Part shown: piece by piece, positions 1 to 7,594 of the stretch
Layout of the letters: every line of letters starts with the position of its first letter
Position numbering within the stretch: the first letter of the stretch is position 1
NCBI RefSeq assembly: GCF_014205255.1
Contig: NZ_JACHNE010000001.1
Coordinates: 3,100,001-3,164,000 of the forward strand
Direction of reading: 5' to 3'
From: Streptomyces caelestis
GTDB lineage: Bacteria; Actinomycetota; Actinomycetes; Streptomycetales; Streptomycetaceae
DNA length: 64,000 bases
Notes under the pieces: model-generated
Seen by the model: the letters and a program-made list of their open reading frames with translations, nothing else
Told to the model about the DNA's origin: nothing
Database searches by the model: none
Made by a program: the position numbers and the translations under genes

Positions 1-801
1 GTGCGGGCCGTGCTCATCGTGGGCCCGGTAGGCGAACGCGGCCTGCTGCTACGGGCGTTGGCCGAGTCGGGCTGCGCGTTGTGGGAGCTCGACGCGGACG
101 CACCGGCGTACGGCCGGGCGAGGAGCGCCGCGTACGGCGAGGCCGGACGCACGGTCCACGACCGGGGCCCGCGTGAGCGGATCGCCGGCTTCTCCTGCCG
201 CCGCCTGGAGGCCGGCCGGCACCGCGGCGGCCCCGCCAAGCGCGCCCTCGACGTCCTGGTCTCCGGGACCTTGCTGCTCCTGGTCAGCCCGGTGCTGCTG
301 GCCTGCGCGCTCATGCTGCGGGTCAGCGACGGGCCGGGCGTCGTCTTCCGTCAGGAGCGCGTCGGCAGGGACGGCCGCCCCTTCACGCTGCTGAAGTTCC
401 GCACCCATCGCCCGTCCGACGCACACGAGGCCGCCACCCGCTGGAGCGTGGCGGGCGAGCGGGACATGAGCCGCTTCTGCCGTTTCCTGCGCCGCAGTTC
501 GCTCGACGAGCTGCCCCAGTTGTGGAACGTCTTCCGGGGCGACATGTCCCTGGTCGGGCCGCGCCCCGAACGTCCGTACTTCGTCGCCGTGTTCAGCGAG
601 ACCTACCCCGGTTACGCCGCCCGCCACCGCGTGCGGACCGGCATCACCGGGCTCGCCCAGATCCACGGGCTGCGCGGCGACACCTCCATCGAGGACCGCG
701 CCCGGTTCGACAACGCGTACATCGACGACTGGTCGCTGTGGCAGGACGTGTGCATCCTGCTGCGCACGGCCGCCGCGCTGGTCCGCCCGACGGGGAGCTG
801 A
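1..801 (+). CDS. Undecaprenyl-phosphate sugar-1-phosphate transferase, 5'-truncated by window edge
   Basis: Bacterial sugar transferase (polyprenyl glycosylphosphotransferase family). This family loads the first sugar-1-phosphate onto undecaprenyl phosphate at the inner face of the membrane to start an exopolysaccharide repeat unit. A hydrophobic segment lies at about residues 85-108. The family motifs follow: FRQERVGRDG and LLKFRT near 116-135, and LDELPQLWNVFRGDMSLVGP near 168-188. Residues 1-40 look like the end of the Rossmann-like domain that precedes the catalytic part in full-length members of about 470 residues. The GTG at base 1 is therefore probably internal and the gene starts upstream of the window. 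It heads an operon of closely spaced polysaccharide genes. The sugar specificity cannot be read. Confidence 0.9.
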   Translation: MRAVLIVGPVGERGLLLRALAESGCALWELDADAPAYGRARSAAYGEAGRTVHDRGPRERIAGFSCRRLEAGRHRGGPAKRALDVLVSGTLLLLVSPVLLACALMLRVSDGPGVVFRQERVGRDGRPFTLLKFRTHRPSDAHEAATRWSVAGERDMSRFCRFLRRSSLDELPQLWNVFRGDMSLVGPRPERPYFVAVFSETYPGYAARHRVRTGITGLAQIHGLRGDTSIEDRARFDNAYIDDWSLWQDVCILLRTAAALVRPTGS

Positions 802-807
802 AGCCCG

Positions 808-2166
808 GTGAGCCACGCAGCCGCCCTGCCCGCCGCGCGCCGGCTGACGCCCGTCCTGCCGGTGGTGGCGGTGATCGCCCTGCTCGCGGTGCCCGTCGCG
901 CCGGGCGGTGAGGGGGGCGCGACCCCCGCGGACGCCGCGTCCGGTGTCCTCGTGCTGTGGTGCGTGGTACGTCTGCTGCTCCACCGGCGGCGCCCCCTGT
1001 CGCGTACCGCCGCCATGGTGCTGGGCCTGCCCGTGGTCGGGTTCGCGGTGGCGGCGACGGTGACCGCCGTGCCGGGCGCGGCGGTCACCGGCTTCGCGCG
1101 CTGTCTGCAGGTCTTCGTGCTCGTCCCGGCCGCCGTCCTGCTGCTCATCCGTGACCGGCGCGACGTCCGGCTGCTGGCCTGGGCGGTGGTGGGGCTCGCG
1201 CTGTGGCAGGGAGCCGTCGGGGTGCACCAGTACGTGACCGGGACCGGCGCCTCGTACATGGGCCGGGAGATCCGCGCCGTCGGCACCTTCGGGCCGGGCG
1301 ACGTCATGGCGATGGCGAGCGTGGTCGCCTTCGGACTGGTGTGCGCGGTGGGGCTGGCGCTGGAACCCGCGCCGGTACGGAGGGAGCACCTCCCTGCTCA
1401 AGCGGAGCCGAAAGCTTGGTGGCGGGTGTGGGCCGTGGTGTGCGCGCTGCTGCTGGTGGTGCCCCTGGCGGTGTCCTTCAGCCGAGGCGCCTGGATCGCC
1501 ACCGCCCTGGCCTGCGGGGCACAGCTGGTGCTGGCGGGCATACGGCGGGCGGTGAAGGCGGGAGCGGTCGTGGCCGCCGTCGCCGTCCTCCTCGTCGGCG
1601 GGTTCGGTGTCGGCTCCGCGCTGCTCCAGGAAAGGGTGAGCACCATCGGGCAGGTCGCCGACGCACCCGACCAGTCGGTCACCGACCGGTACACGATGTG
1701 GGCGGCGGCCACCGGCATGTGGCGCGAGCGGCCACTGACGGGCGTCGGCCTCAAGGGGTTCCCCGAGCACCGCGACGGGCACGCCTCGCTGGCCCTGTCC
1801 TCAGGCAGCGACACCGAGGGCGCCGGCGCGGCGTACCGGAAGCAGCCTCTGCTGTCGCCGCACAACATGTACCTGCTGGTACTCAGCGAACAGGGACTCG
1901 TCGGGCTGCTGGCGCTGGCGGGGAGCTGGCTGGCCCTGCTGGTGCTGGGGCTGCGGCGGCTGGTCCGCGTGCGCAGGGCACAAGGCCCCGGCCTCGACTG
2001 CGCGCTCGTCGCCTGCGGGCTGCTGATCTGGCATCTGATCGACTTCGCGTACGCCGACATCGGCGGGCCCACGACCGTCCTCACCGCCGTCTGCTTCGGG
2101 GTGACGGCGTGGTGGGCGCTGGCGAGTGACGACCCGGCCGCCTCCCGGAAGGCCGTGGCGCGATGA
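808..2166 (+). CDS. O-antigen ligase/polymerase-like membrane protein (Wzy/WaaL type)
   Basis: 452 residues, mostly hydrophobic, with about ten to twelve predicted membrane segments. A long outside loop carries the features usual in O-antigen ligase/Wzy proteins: SFSRGAWI near residue 224 and SPHNMYLLVLSEQGLVGLLA near 350-370, where the HN pair and following helix match the family. It probably polymerises or ligates the polysaccharide repeat made by this operon. It starts with GTG six bases after the sugar transferase stop, and its end overlaps the flippase start by ATGA. Residues about 191-204 are encoded by a degenerate copy of a short repeat also found at 24187 and 27821, so this loop may be a recent in-frame insertion. 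Polymerase versus ligase cannot be decided. Confidence 0.8.
   Translation: MSHAAALPAARRLTPVLPVVAVIALLAVPVAPGGEGGATPADAASGVLVLWCVVRLLLHRRRPLSRTAAMVLGLPVVGFAVAATVTAVPGAAVTGFARCLQVFVLVPAAVLLLIRDRRDVRLLAWAVVGLALWQGAVGVHQYVTGTGASYMGREIRAVGTFGPGDVMAMASVVAFGLVCAVGLALEPAPVRREHLPAQAEPKAWWRVWAVVCALLLVVPLAVSFSRGAWIATALACGAQLVLAGIRRAVKAGAVVAAVAVLLVGGFGVGSALLQERVSTIGQVADAPDQSVTDRYTMWAAATGMWRERPLTGVGLKGFPEHRDGHASLALSSGSDTEGAGAAYRKQPLLSPHNMYLLVLSEQGLVGLLALAGSWLALLVLGLRRLVRVRRAQGPGLDCALVACGLLIWHLIDFAYADIGGPTTVLTAVCFGVTAWWALASDDPAASRKAVAR
1391..1419 (+). repeat. Divergent copy of the short repeat element inside a coding sequence
   Basis: CCCTGCTCAAGCGGAGCCGA followed by AAGCTTGG corresponds to the core of the copies at 24187 and 27821, with changes that keep the frame open (AEPK instead of a stop). 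It encodes residues about 195-204 of the polymerase-like membrane protein. Confidence 0.6.
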
Positions 2167-3800
2167 CGATCCCCCCTCCCGGCGCCAGGGACGCCACGCT
2201 CCCCCCGGCACGCGCCGGCACGGACACCGGCAGACCCGGACCCGTCCCGCGGGGCTTCCTCGCCCGGGCCGCCCTCGTCACCGTCGTTCTCTCCCTGGCC
2301 GGTGCGCTGCTGGGCCTCGGCCGGGACCAGGCGCTGGCGCACCTCTTCGGGGCGGGGAGCGAGACGGACGCCTTCCTGGTCGCCTGGACCGTGCCGGAGT
2401 TCGCGGCGACGCTGCTGATCGAGGACGGGCTGGCCTTCGTCCTCGTACCGGCGTTCAGCGCCGCCGTGGCCCGCCGCACCCAGGGCGGTACGGGCGACCC
2501 GGTGCGCGCCCTGGTCCGCAGTACGCTGCCCCGCCTGTCGCTGGCGTTCGCCGCCGTGTCGGCGCTGCTCGTCTGGGGCGCGCCGTACGTGGTCGAGACC
2601 CTGGCGCCGGGGATCCCGGACCCGCAGTTCGCGGTGGACTGCACCCGGCTGACCGGCACCTGTGTCCTGACCTTCGGTCTCGCCGGTTACTGCAGCGCCT
2701 TCCTGCGCGCACACCGCCGGTTCGTCGCGCCCGCGGCCATCTACGTCGCCTACAACACCGTCATCATCGCGGCGATGTTCGTCCTCGGCGCCCGCTGGGG
2801 CGTGAGGGCGGCGGCGGTCGGCGTCGCGGTGGGCGGGGCACTCATGGTCGTCACCCAACTGCCCTCTGTGTTACGCCAGTTGCACCACAAGCGGATGTCC
2901 CTCCCGACCGACGTGACGGTCCCGGCGGACCGGCACGCCATGAACCTCGCCCTCATCAGCACCGTCCTGCTCTTCGCCCTGTGCCGCCAGTCCCAGGTCC
3001 TCATCGAGCGCTTCCTGGCCTCCCCGCTCCCCGCCGGCGCCATCTCGCACCTGAACTACGCCCAGAAGGTGGTCCAGATGCCGATGGTGCTCGCCCTGAT
3101 GCTGTGCACGGTCACCTTTCCGGTCGTGGCGCAGGCGCTGGCCGAGGGCGACACCGAGCGGGCCCGCGACCGCGTCGAACGCGACCTCTCGCTGGTGTCG
3201 TGCGTCGTGCTGCTCGGCGCCGCGGCCGTCGCCGCGTGTGCCCCGCATCTGGTCCACCTGCTGTTCCAGCGGGGCGCGTTCACCGCGCAGGACACCGCGG
3301 CCACCGCCGCCGTCATGCGCGTCTACGCGCTCGGGCTGCTCGGCCACGCGCTGGTGGGCGTGCTCGTCCGGTCGTACTTCTCGGCGGGGCGGCCCACCTG
3401 GTACCCGGTGGCGGCGATGGCCGCCGGGATCGTCACCACGTCATGGCTCGGCGCGGTGACGGCCGGCTCGTGGGGCGTGCTGGGGATCGCCGCAGCCAAC
3501 GCCGCCGGCATCACCCTCACCGCCGTGATCCTGCTCTACGGCATGAAGACGCGCGGAGTGCCGATCCGCACGCGGCCGGTACTGACCGAGATGGGCAAGC
3601 CGCTGCGGGCCGCGGTCGTCGCCTGCGGTGTGGGCGGGTTCTGCGCGGGCCGCATCGACTCTCCCGCGCTCGGGCTCGCGGCCGGTGGCACGGCCGTGAC
3701 CGTCGTCTTCCTCCTGCTCGCCCGGCCCTTGGGCGCGCACTACCTCGCACCCGCACTGCGCACCGTCTCCCGGAGGCTTCCGCATGCCCGTTTCCGCTGA
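2163..3800 (+). CDS. MurJ/MviN-family lipid-linked oligosaccharide flippase
   Basis: 545 residues with about 14 hydrophobic segments, of the MOP superfamily. The N-terminal region after residue 35 (GLGRDQALAHLFGAGSETDAFLVAW) is typical of MurJ/MviN: an Arg-rich turn followed by the G-x-x-x-x-x-D-A-F pattern. In this operon it most likely flips the lipid-linked polysaccharide repeat rather than lipid II, because the neighbours are polysaccharide genes; that is inference. It starts at ATG overlapping the previous stop. Codon 237 (bases 2871-2873) is TTA, which in Streptomyces needs the bldA leucyl tRNA. I found no other TTA codon in the genes of this window. Translation of this flippase may therefore be limited to aerial growth or late phases. 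Confidence 0.85.
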   Translation: MTIPPPGARDATLPPARAGTDTGRPGPVPRGFLARAALVTVVLSLAGALLGLGRDQALAHLFGAGSETDAFLVAWTVPEFAATLLIEDGLAFVLVPAFSAAVARRTQGGTGDPVRALVRSTLPRLSLAFAAVSALLVWGAPYVVETLAPGIPDPQFAVDCTRLTGTCVLTFGLAGYCSAFLRAHRRFVAPAAIYVAYNTVIIAAMFVLGARWGVRAAAVGVAVGGALMVVTQLPSVLRQLHHKRMSLPTDVTVPADRHAMNLALISTVLLFALCRQSQVLIERFLASPLPAGAISHLNYAQKVVQMPMVLALMLCTVTFPVVAQALAEGDTERARDRVERDLSLVSCVVLLGAAAVAACAPHLVHLLFQRGAFTAQDTAATAAVMRVYALGLLGHALVGVLVRSYFSAGRPTWYPVAAMAAGIVTTSWLGAVTAGSWGVLGIAAANAAGITLTAVILLYGMKTRGVPIRTRPVLTEMGKPLRAAVVACGVGGFCAGRIDSPALGLAAGGTAVTVVFLLLARPLGAHYLAPALRTVSRRLPHARFR

Positions 3801-4560
3801 CCGCAGCCCTTCCACCACCCCCGCGCCGGCCACGCCCCCGCGCAGATCCGGTCCTCCCCCGTGGGTGGCGATGTACCACTCCGTGGGCGACTGCTCCCAC
3901 GACCCGTACCGCGTCACCGTCTCGCCCCGCCGCCTGGACCGGCAGCTGGGCTGGCTGCGCCGCCGGGGCCTGCGCGGCGTCGGCATGCGGGAGCTGCTCG
4001 CCGCGCGCGCCCGGGGTGCGGGACAGGATCTGGTGGGGCTGACCTTCGACGACGGGTACGCAGACTTCCTCACGCACGCCCTGCCGCTGCTGCACCGCCA
4101 CGGCTGCGGCGCCACCCTGTTCGTGCTGCCGGGCAGGCTGGGCGACGACAACGCCTGGGACCCGCTCGGCCCGCGCAAGCCGCTGCTGTCGGCGGAGGGC
4201 ATCCGGCGGGCCGCCGCCGAGGGGATCGAGATCGGCTCGCACGGCCTCACGCACGTGGATCTGACCCGGGCCGACGACGCGCTGCTCCGCGCCGAGGTGA
4301 GCGACAGCAAAGACCTGCTCTCCGACATGACCGATGCTCCCGTCAGCGGCTTCTGCTATCCCTACGGGAAGGTCGACCGCCGCGTCGTCGACGCCGTGGA
4401 GAAAGCGGGCTACGCCTACGCCTGTGCCACCGACCCCGGCCACCTGGCGGGCCCTCTCGCCCTGCCTCGTGTCCACGTCGGCGAGCGGGACACGGCCTGG
4501 CGGCTGCACCTCAAGCGGGGACTGCACCGGCTGCGCCGCCACGCCGTCGAAGGGGTGTGA
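3784..4560 (+). CDS. Polysaccharide deacetylase (NodB/CE4 fold)
   Basis: 258 residues. NodB-type metal-dependent deacetylases remove acetyl groups from amino sugars. Motif 1 is LTFDDGY at about residues 85-91, with the catalytic-base Asp and metal-binding Asp. Motif 2 is GSHGLTHVDL near 149-158, with the metal-binding His residues. The segment GFCYPYGKVDR near 188-198 matches the later CE4 motif region. There is no clear signal peptide; a Pro/Ser-rich N-terminus precedes the domain, so cytoplasmic or N-anchored placement is open. The gene overlaps the flippase gene by 17 bases, indicating translational coupling. It probably edits the polysaccharide made by this operon. Confidence 0.85.
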   Translation: MPVSADRSPSTTPAPATPPRRSGPPPWVAMYHSVGDCSHDPYRVTVSPRRLDRQLGWLRRRGLRGVGMRELLAARARGAGQDLVGLTFDDGYADFLTHALPLLHRHGCGATLFVLPGRLGDDNAWDPLGPRKPLLSAEGIRRAAAEGIEIGSHGLTHVDLTRADDALLRAEVSDSKDLLSDMTDAPVSGFCYPYGKVDRRVVDAVEKAGYAYACATDPGHLAGPLALPRVHVGERDTAWRLHLKRGLHRLRRHAVEGV

Positions 4561-4568
4561 GCTCCGCG

Positions 4569-5762
4569 ATGCCCGCGCTGAAGGCCCTGCACATCATCAC
4601 CGGCCTCGGCGTCGGCGGTGCGGAACAGCAACTGCGGCTGCTGCTGCGCCACCTGCCCGTCGACTGCGACGTCGTGACGCTCACCAACCCCGGCGCGGTC
4701 GCCGAGGGCCTGTCGGCGGACGGCGTCCGTGTCGTCCACCTGGGCATGGCCGGCAACCGCGATCTGACCGCCGTGCCGCGTCTGGCCCGCCTGATCCGGT
4801 CCGGCGGCTACGACCTCGTGCACACCCACCTCTACCGGGCCTGCGTGTACGGCAGGACCGCCGCTCGCCTGGCGGGCGTCCGGGCCGTGGTGGCCACCGA
4901 ACACTCCCTCGGCGCCTCGCAGATGGAGGGCCGCGCCCTGACCACCGGCGTGCGCGCGCTGTACCTGGCCAGCGAGCGGCTGGGGCACGCCACGGTCGCG
5001 GTCTCCTCCACGGTGGCCGACCGGCTCACTCGCTGGGGCGTACCCGAGCCGCGCATCGAGATCGTGCCCAACGGCATCGACGTGGCCCGCTTCCGCTTCG
5101 ACCCGGTCACCCGCGAACGCACCCGCCGCCGGCTCGGGTTGCCGGAGAGCGCGTACGTCGTCGGCGGCATCGGCCGGCTGACCGCGGGCAAGCGGTTCGA
5201 CGTCCTGATCGGCGCCCTCGCCCGGCTCCCCCGCGACTGCGTGCTGTTGCTGGTCGGCGACGGCCCGGAGGAGAACGTGCTGCGGCGCACCGCCCGGCGG
5301 GCCGGAGTGAGCGACCGGGTGATGTTCACGGGCGAACGGCCGTACCTGCCCGACGGCACCTGCGGTCCCGACCTGCCGTCACTGACCTCGGCGATGGACG
5401 TGCTCGTCTCGCCGAGCCCCGAGGAGGCCTTCGGCCTCGCCGTCGTGGAGGGCCTGGCGGCGGGGCTGCCGGTGCTGTACGCCTCCTGCCCGGCCGTCGA
5501 GGATCTCCCGCCGCGTCTCGCCGCCGGGGCCCGCCGGGTGCGGGGCGGCGCGGACGCGTTCGCCCGCGCCCTGACCGAGACCCGCGCCCGGACCGAGACC
5601 CGCGCCCGGGCCGAGGCCGGCCGGTCGCACCCGCCGGTCCGCCCGGCCGCGGCCGCCGCCCGCCACTACTGCATCACCCGCAGCGCCACACGGCTCATGG
5701 ACGTGTACGCGGCCGCCCTCTCCTGCTCGTCCCCGTCACCCCTGGGAGTGATCCCCCGATGA
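4569..5762 (+). CDS. GT4-family glycosyltransferase
   Basis: 397 residues. GT-B fold glycosyltransferase of family GT4, which transfers a sugar from a nucleotide-sugar donor. The N-terminal acceptor domain has the GLGVGGAEQQL motif at about residues 12-22. The donor domain carries GIGRLTAGKRFDVLI near 200 and the E-x7-E signature in SPEEAFGLAVVEGLAAG near 282-298. The ATG at 4569 is chosen because it is eight bases past the deacetylase stop and starts the GT-B fold directly (MPALKALHII); a longer open frame exists upstream but is antisense-like filler over the deacetylase. The Arg/Thr/Ala-rich C-terminus contains a short TRARTETRA repeat. The stop overlaps the next start by ATGA. Confidence 0.9.
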   Translation: MPALKALHIITGLGVGGAEQQLRLLLRHLPVDCDVVTLTNPGAVAEGLSADGVRVVHLGMAGNRDLTAVPRLARLIRSGGYDLVHTHLYRACVYGRTAARLAGVRAVVATEHSLGASQMEGRALTTGVRALYLASERLGHATVAVSSTVADRLTRWGVPEPRIEIVPNGIDVARFRFDPVTRERTRRRLGLPESAYVVGGIGRLTAGKRFDVLIGALARLPRDCVLLLVGDGPEENVLRRTARRAGVSDRVMFTGERPYLPDGTCGPDLPSLTSAMDVLVSPSPEEAFGLAVVEGLAAGLPVLYASCPAVEDLPPRLAAGARRVRGGADAFARALTETRARTETRARAEAGRSHPPVRPAAAAARHYCITRSATRLMDVYAAALSCSSPSPLGVIPR

Positions 5763-6433
5763 CCTCCACCACCTCCAAGGCCGCACCCCCGGCACCCCCG
5801 GCCCAGCGGCACCCGGCGCTCCGGCGCCTGAAGGCGCTGCCGCCGTGGTCCCTGCTCGTGGCCGGCACCCTCGCCGGAGGGCTCGCCGCAGGCACGTACG
5901 GCGCCCTCACGCCGCCCGCCTACTCGGCCACGGCGTACGTCATCGCCGTACCGACCGCCACGTCGGACCCGCAGACGGCACTCGGTTTCGCCCAGGCGTA
6001 CGGCCGGGTCGCCACGCAGCCCGCGGTGCTCGGGGACGCCCAGGTGCGGGCGGGCGTGCCGGTGAGGACGCTGCGGGAGAGCGTGCGGTCGGCGACCTCA
6101 CCGGACGCGCCGATGCTGGCCGTGACGGCCACATCCGCGCGCGCCGGTCTCGCCGCCGACATGGCCAACGCGGTCGCCCGCTCACTGACCCGGCACGCCA
6201 ACGACGCCAAGCGCGCCACGCACGTCGAACTCCTGCCGTTCTCCCGGGCCGTCAGGCCCACCGAGCCGTCCTCGGCGTCCCCGGCGCTGACCGGCCTGGT
6301 GGGCGCGAGCGCGGGCGGCCTGCTGGGCGGTCTCGCGCTGCTGGTCCGTCCCCGGCGCGCCGCCGCCGAGGGCGTGCGCCCGGCCACCGTGCCCGGTCCG
6401 GCCCCCGCCGCCGACGCGCAGGGGCAGCTGTGA
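5759..6433 (+). CDS. Wzz-like chain-length regulator (bitopic membrane protein)
   Basis: 224 residues. It has one membrane segment near residues 29-50 (LLVAGTLAGGLAAGTYGAL) and a second near 180-200 (LVGASAGGLLGGLALLV), with about 125 periplasm-side residues between them. This is the layout of polysaccharide co-polymerases (Wzz/CapA), which set chain length. The N-terminal PPAYSATAYVIAVPTA fits the beta strand after the first helix in that family. No BY-kinase domain is attached, unlike some actinobacterial relatives. The ends overlap both neighbours (ATGA and GTGA), so it belongs to the same transcript. The family match is by topology and context more than by conserved motifs. Confidence 0.7.
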   Translation: MTSTTSKAAPPAPPAQRHPALRRLKALPPWSLLVAGTLAGGLAAGTYGALTPPAYSATAYVIAVPTATSDPQTALGFAQAYGRVATQPAVLGDAQVRAGVPVRTLRESVRSATSPDAPMLAVTATSARAGLAADMANAVARSLTRHANDAKRATHVELLPFSRAVRPTEPSSASPALTGLVGASAGGLLGGLALLVRPRRAAAEGVRPATVPGPAPAADAQGQL

Positions 6434-7554
6434 GCGCGGTGCTGGGGACCGACGTCGGCATGCTGCGGGCCGAACTGTGCACCGACGAGTGGGAGTTCGC
6501 CGCGCTGGGCCCCGCCTGGGAGCGCCTGTACCGCAGGTGTGCCGCGGCGACTCCGTTCCAGAGCCACGCCTGGCTGCACTCGTGGTGGACGTCGTACGGA
6601 AGCCCCGGCCGCCTGCGGCTGGTGCTGGTGCGCGACGGCGGCGAACTGCTGGCGGTGGCGCCGCTGATGCGGGTCGGGCGGACGCTGCCCCGGCTCGTCC
6701 CGCTGGGCGGGGCGATCACCGACTACGGAGACGTCCTGCTCGACGACGAGCACGCCGACCGGGCGGCGCCCGCGCTCGCCGAGGCGCTGTCGGCGGCCGC
6801 CCGCACCGCACTGATCGACTTCCGCGAGGTCCGTCCGGGCGGCGCGGCCGAAACCCTCTACGCGCACTGGCGGGGACCGCGCCGCCGGGTGCGCGACTCG
6901 CTCTGCCTGGAACTGCCCGCCGTGCCGGTGGAGGAGCTGGCGGCCCGGCTGCCCGGGGCGAAGGCCCGGCGGGCGCGGGCCCACCTGCGCAAACTGACCG
7001 CGCTGGGCGTGACGCGCCGGACCGCGCCCCCCGACGAGGTGGGCGCGGCACTGGGGCGGCTCCTCGCACTGCACCGGCTGCAGTGGGAGAGCCGCGGGGT
7101 GACGCCGGAGCACCTCCGGGAACGGTTCGCCGCGCACCTCGTGCGCGCGGTCGGGTCGCTGGTGCGCTCAGGAGATGCCCTGATCACCGAGTTCCTGCTG
7201 GACGGCGAGGTGGTGGCCGTCGACCTGACGCTGCTGTCGCCACGCCTGGCGGGCTGCTATCTGTACGGCGTCCATCCGCGGCTGCGGGAGCGGAAGGCGG
7301 ACATCGCCGTGATGCTGCTGGACGCGGGTACCCGGCACGCCGTCGCCGGCAAGCGCGGCACGCTCAGCCTGCTGCGCGGCGACGAACCGTACAAGCGCCG
7401 CTGGCGACCCGAGCCCGTGGTCAACCAGCGGCTGCTGCTGGCCCGGCGGCGCACCACCCCGCTGCTCTGGGCGGTCGTCTGCGAGGTCGCCGCGCGCGGC
7501 CGGGCCAGGGAACTGGTGCGCGGGTGGAAGGAACGGGGCGGCGGCAGGGCCTGA
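6430..7554 (+). CDS. FemAB/CelD-like GNAT-fold acyltransferase
   Basis: 374 residues. It resembles the CelD/BcsL and FemAB-like group of GNAT acyltransferases found in polysaccharide operons. The N-terminal part has WERLYRRCAAATPFQSHAWLHSWW, a typical start of this family (residues 20-45). The C-terminal half has LRERKADIAVMLLDAGTRHAV followed by LSLLRGDEPYKRRW, the conserved end motif in which a charged segment precedes GDEPYK. The likely role is acylation or aminoacylation of the polysaccharide or its precursor. GTG at 6430 overlaps the Wzz-like stop (GTGA). It is the last gene of the operon and is followed by a hairpin at 7535-7569. The substrate is unknown. Confidence 0.75.
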   Translation: MSAVLGTDVGMLRAELCTDEWEFAALGPAWERLYRRCAAATPFQSHAWLHSWWTSYGSPGRLRLVLVRDGGELLAVAPLMRVGRTLPRLVPLGGAITDYGDVLLDDEHADRAAPALAEALSAAARTALIDFREVRPGGAAETLYAHWRGPRRRVRDSLCLELPAVPVEELAARLPGAKARRARAHLRKLTALGVTRRTAPPDEVGAALGRLLALHRLQWESRGVTPEHLRERFAAHLVRAVGSLVRSGDALITEFLLDGEVVAVDLTLLSPRLAGCYLYGVHPRLRERKADIAVMLLDAGTRHAVAGKRGTLSLLRGDEPYKRRWRPEPVVNQRLLLARRRTTPLLWAVVCEVAARGRARELVRGWKERGGGRA

Positions 7555-7569
7555 GCCTTCCGCCGCCCC
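7535..7569 (+). terminator. Hairpin at the end of the polysaccharide operon
   Basis: Arms GGGGCGGCGG (7535-7544) and CCGCCGCCCC (7560-7569) pair perfectly around a 15-base loop that includes the stop codon of the acyltransferase gene. There is no T-run, as is common for Streptomyces terminators. It lies between two convergent genes and may act on both strands. Confidence 0.6.
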
Positions 7570-7594
7570 CGGCCGGCCGGTGGGGACACCGGGA

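Noticed and set aside
49..1782. 577-residue - strand frame over the sugar transferase and polymerase genes
   Set aside because: Shadow of two genes with clear family motifs; low-complexity His/Arg/Gly composition.
3861..4568. N-terminal extension of the GT4 glycosyltransferase
   Set aside because: The frame is open but overlaps the polysaccharide deacetylase gene, and the GT-B fold starts at 4569.
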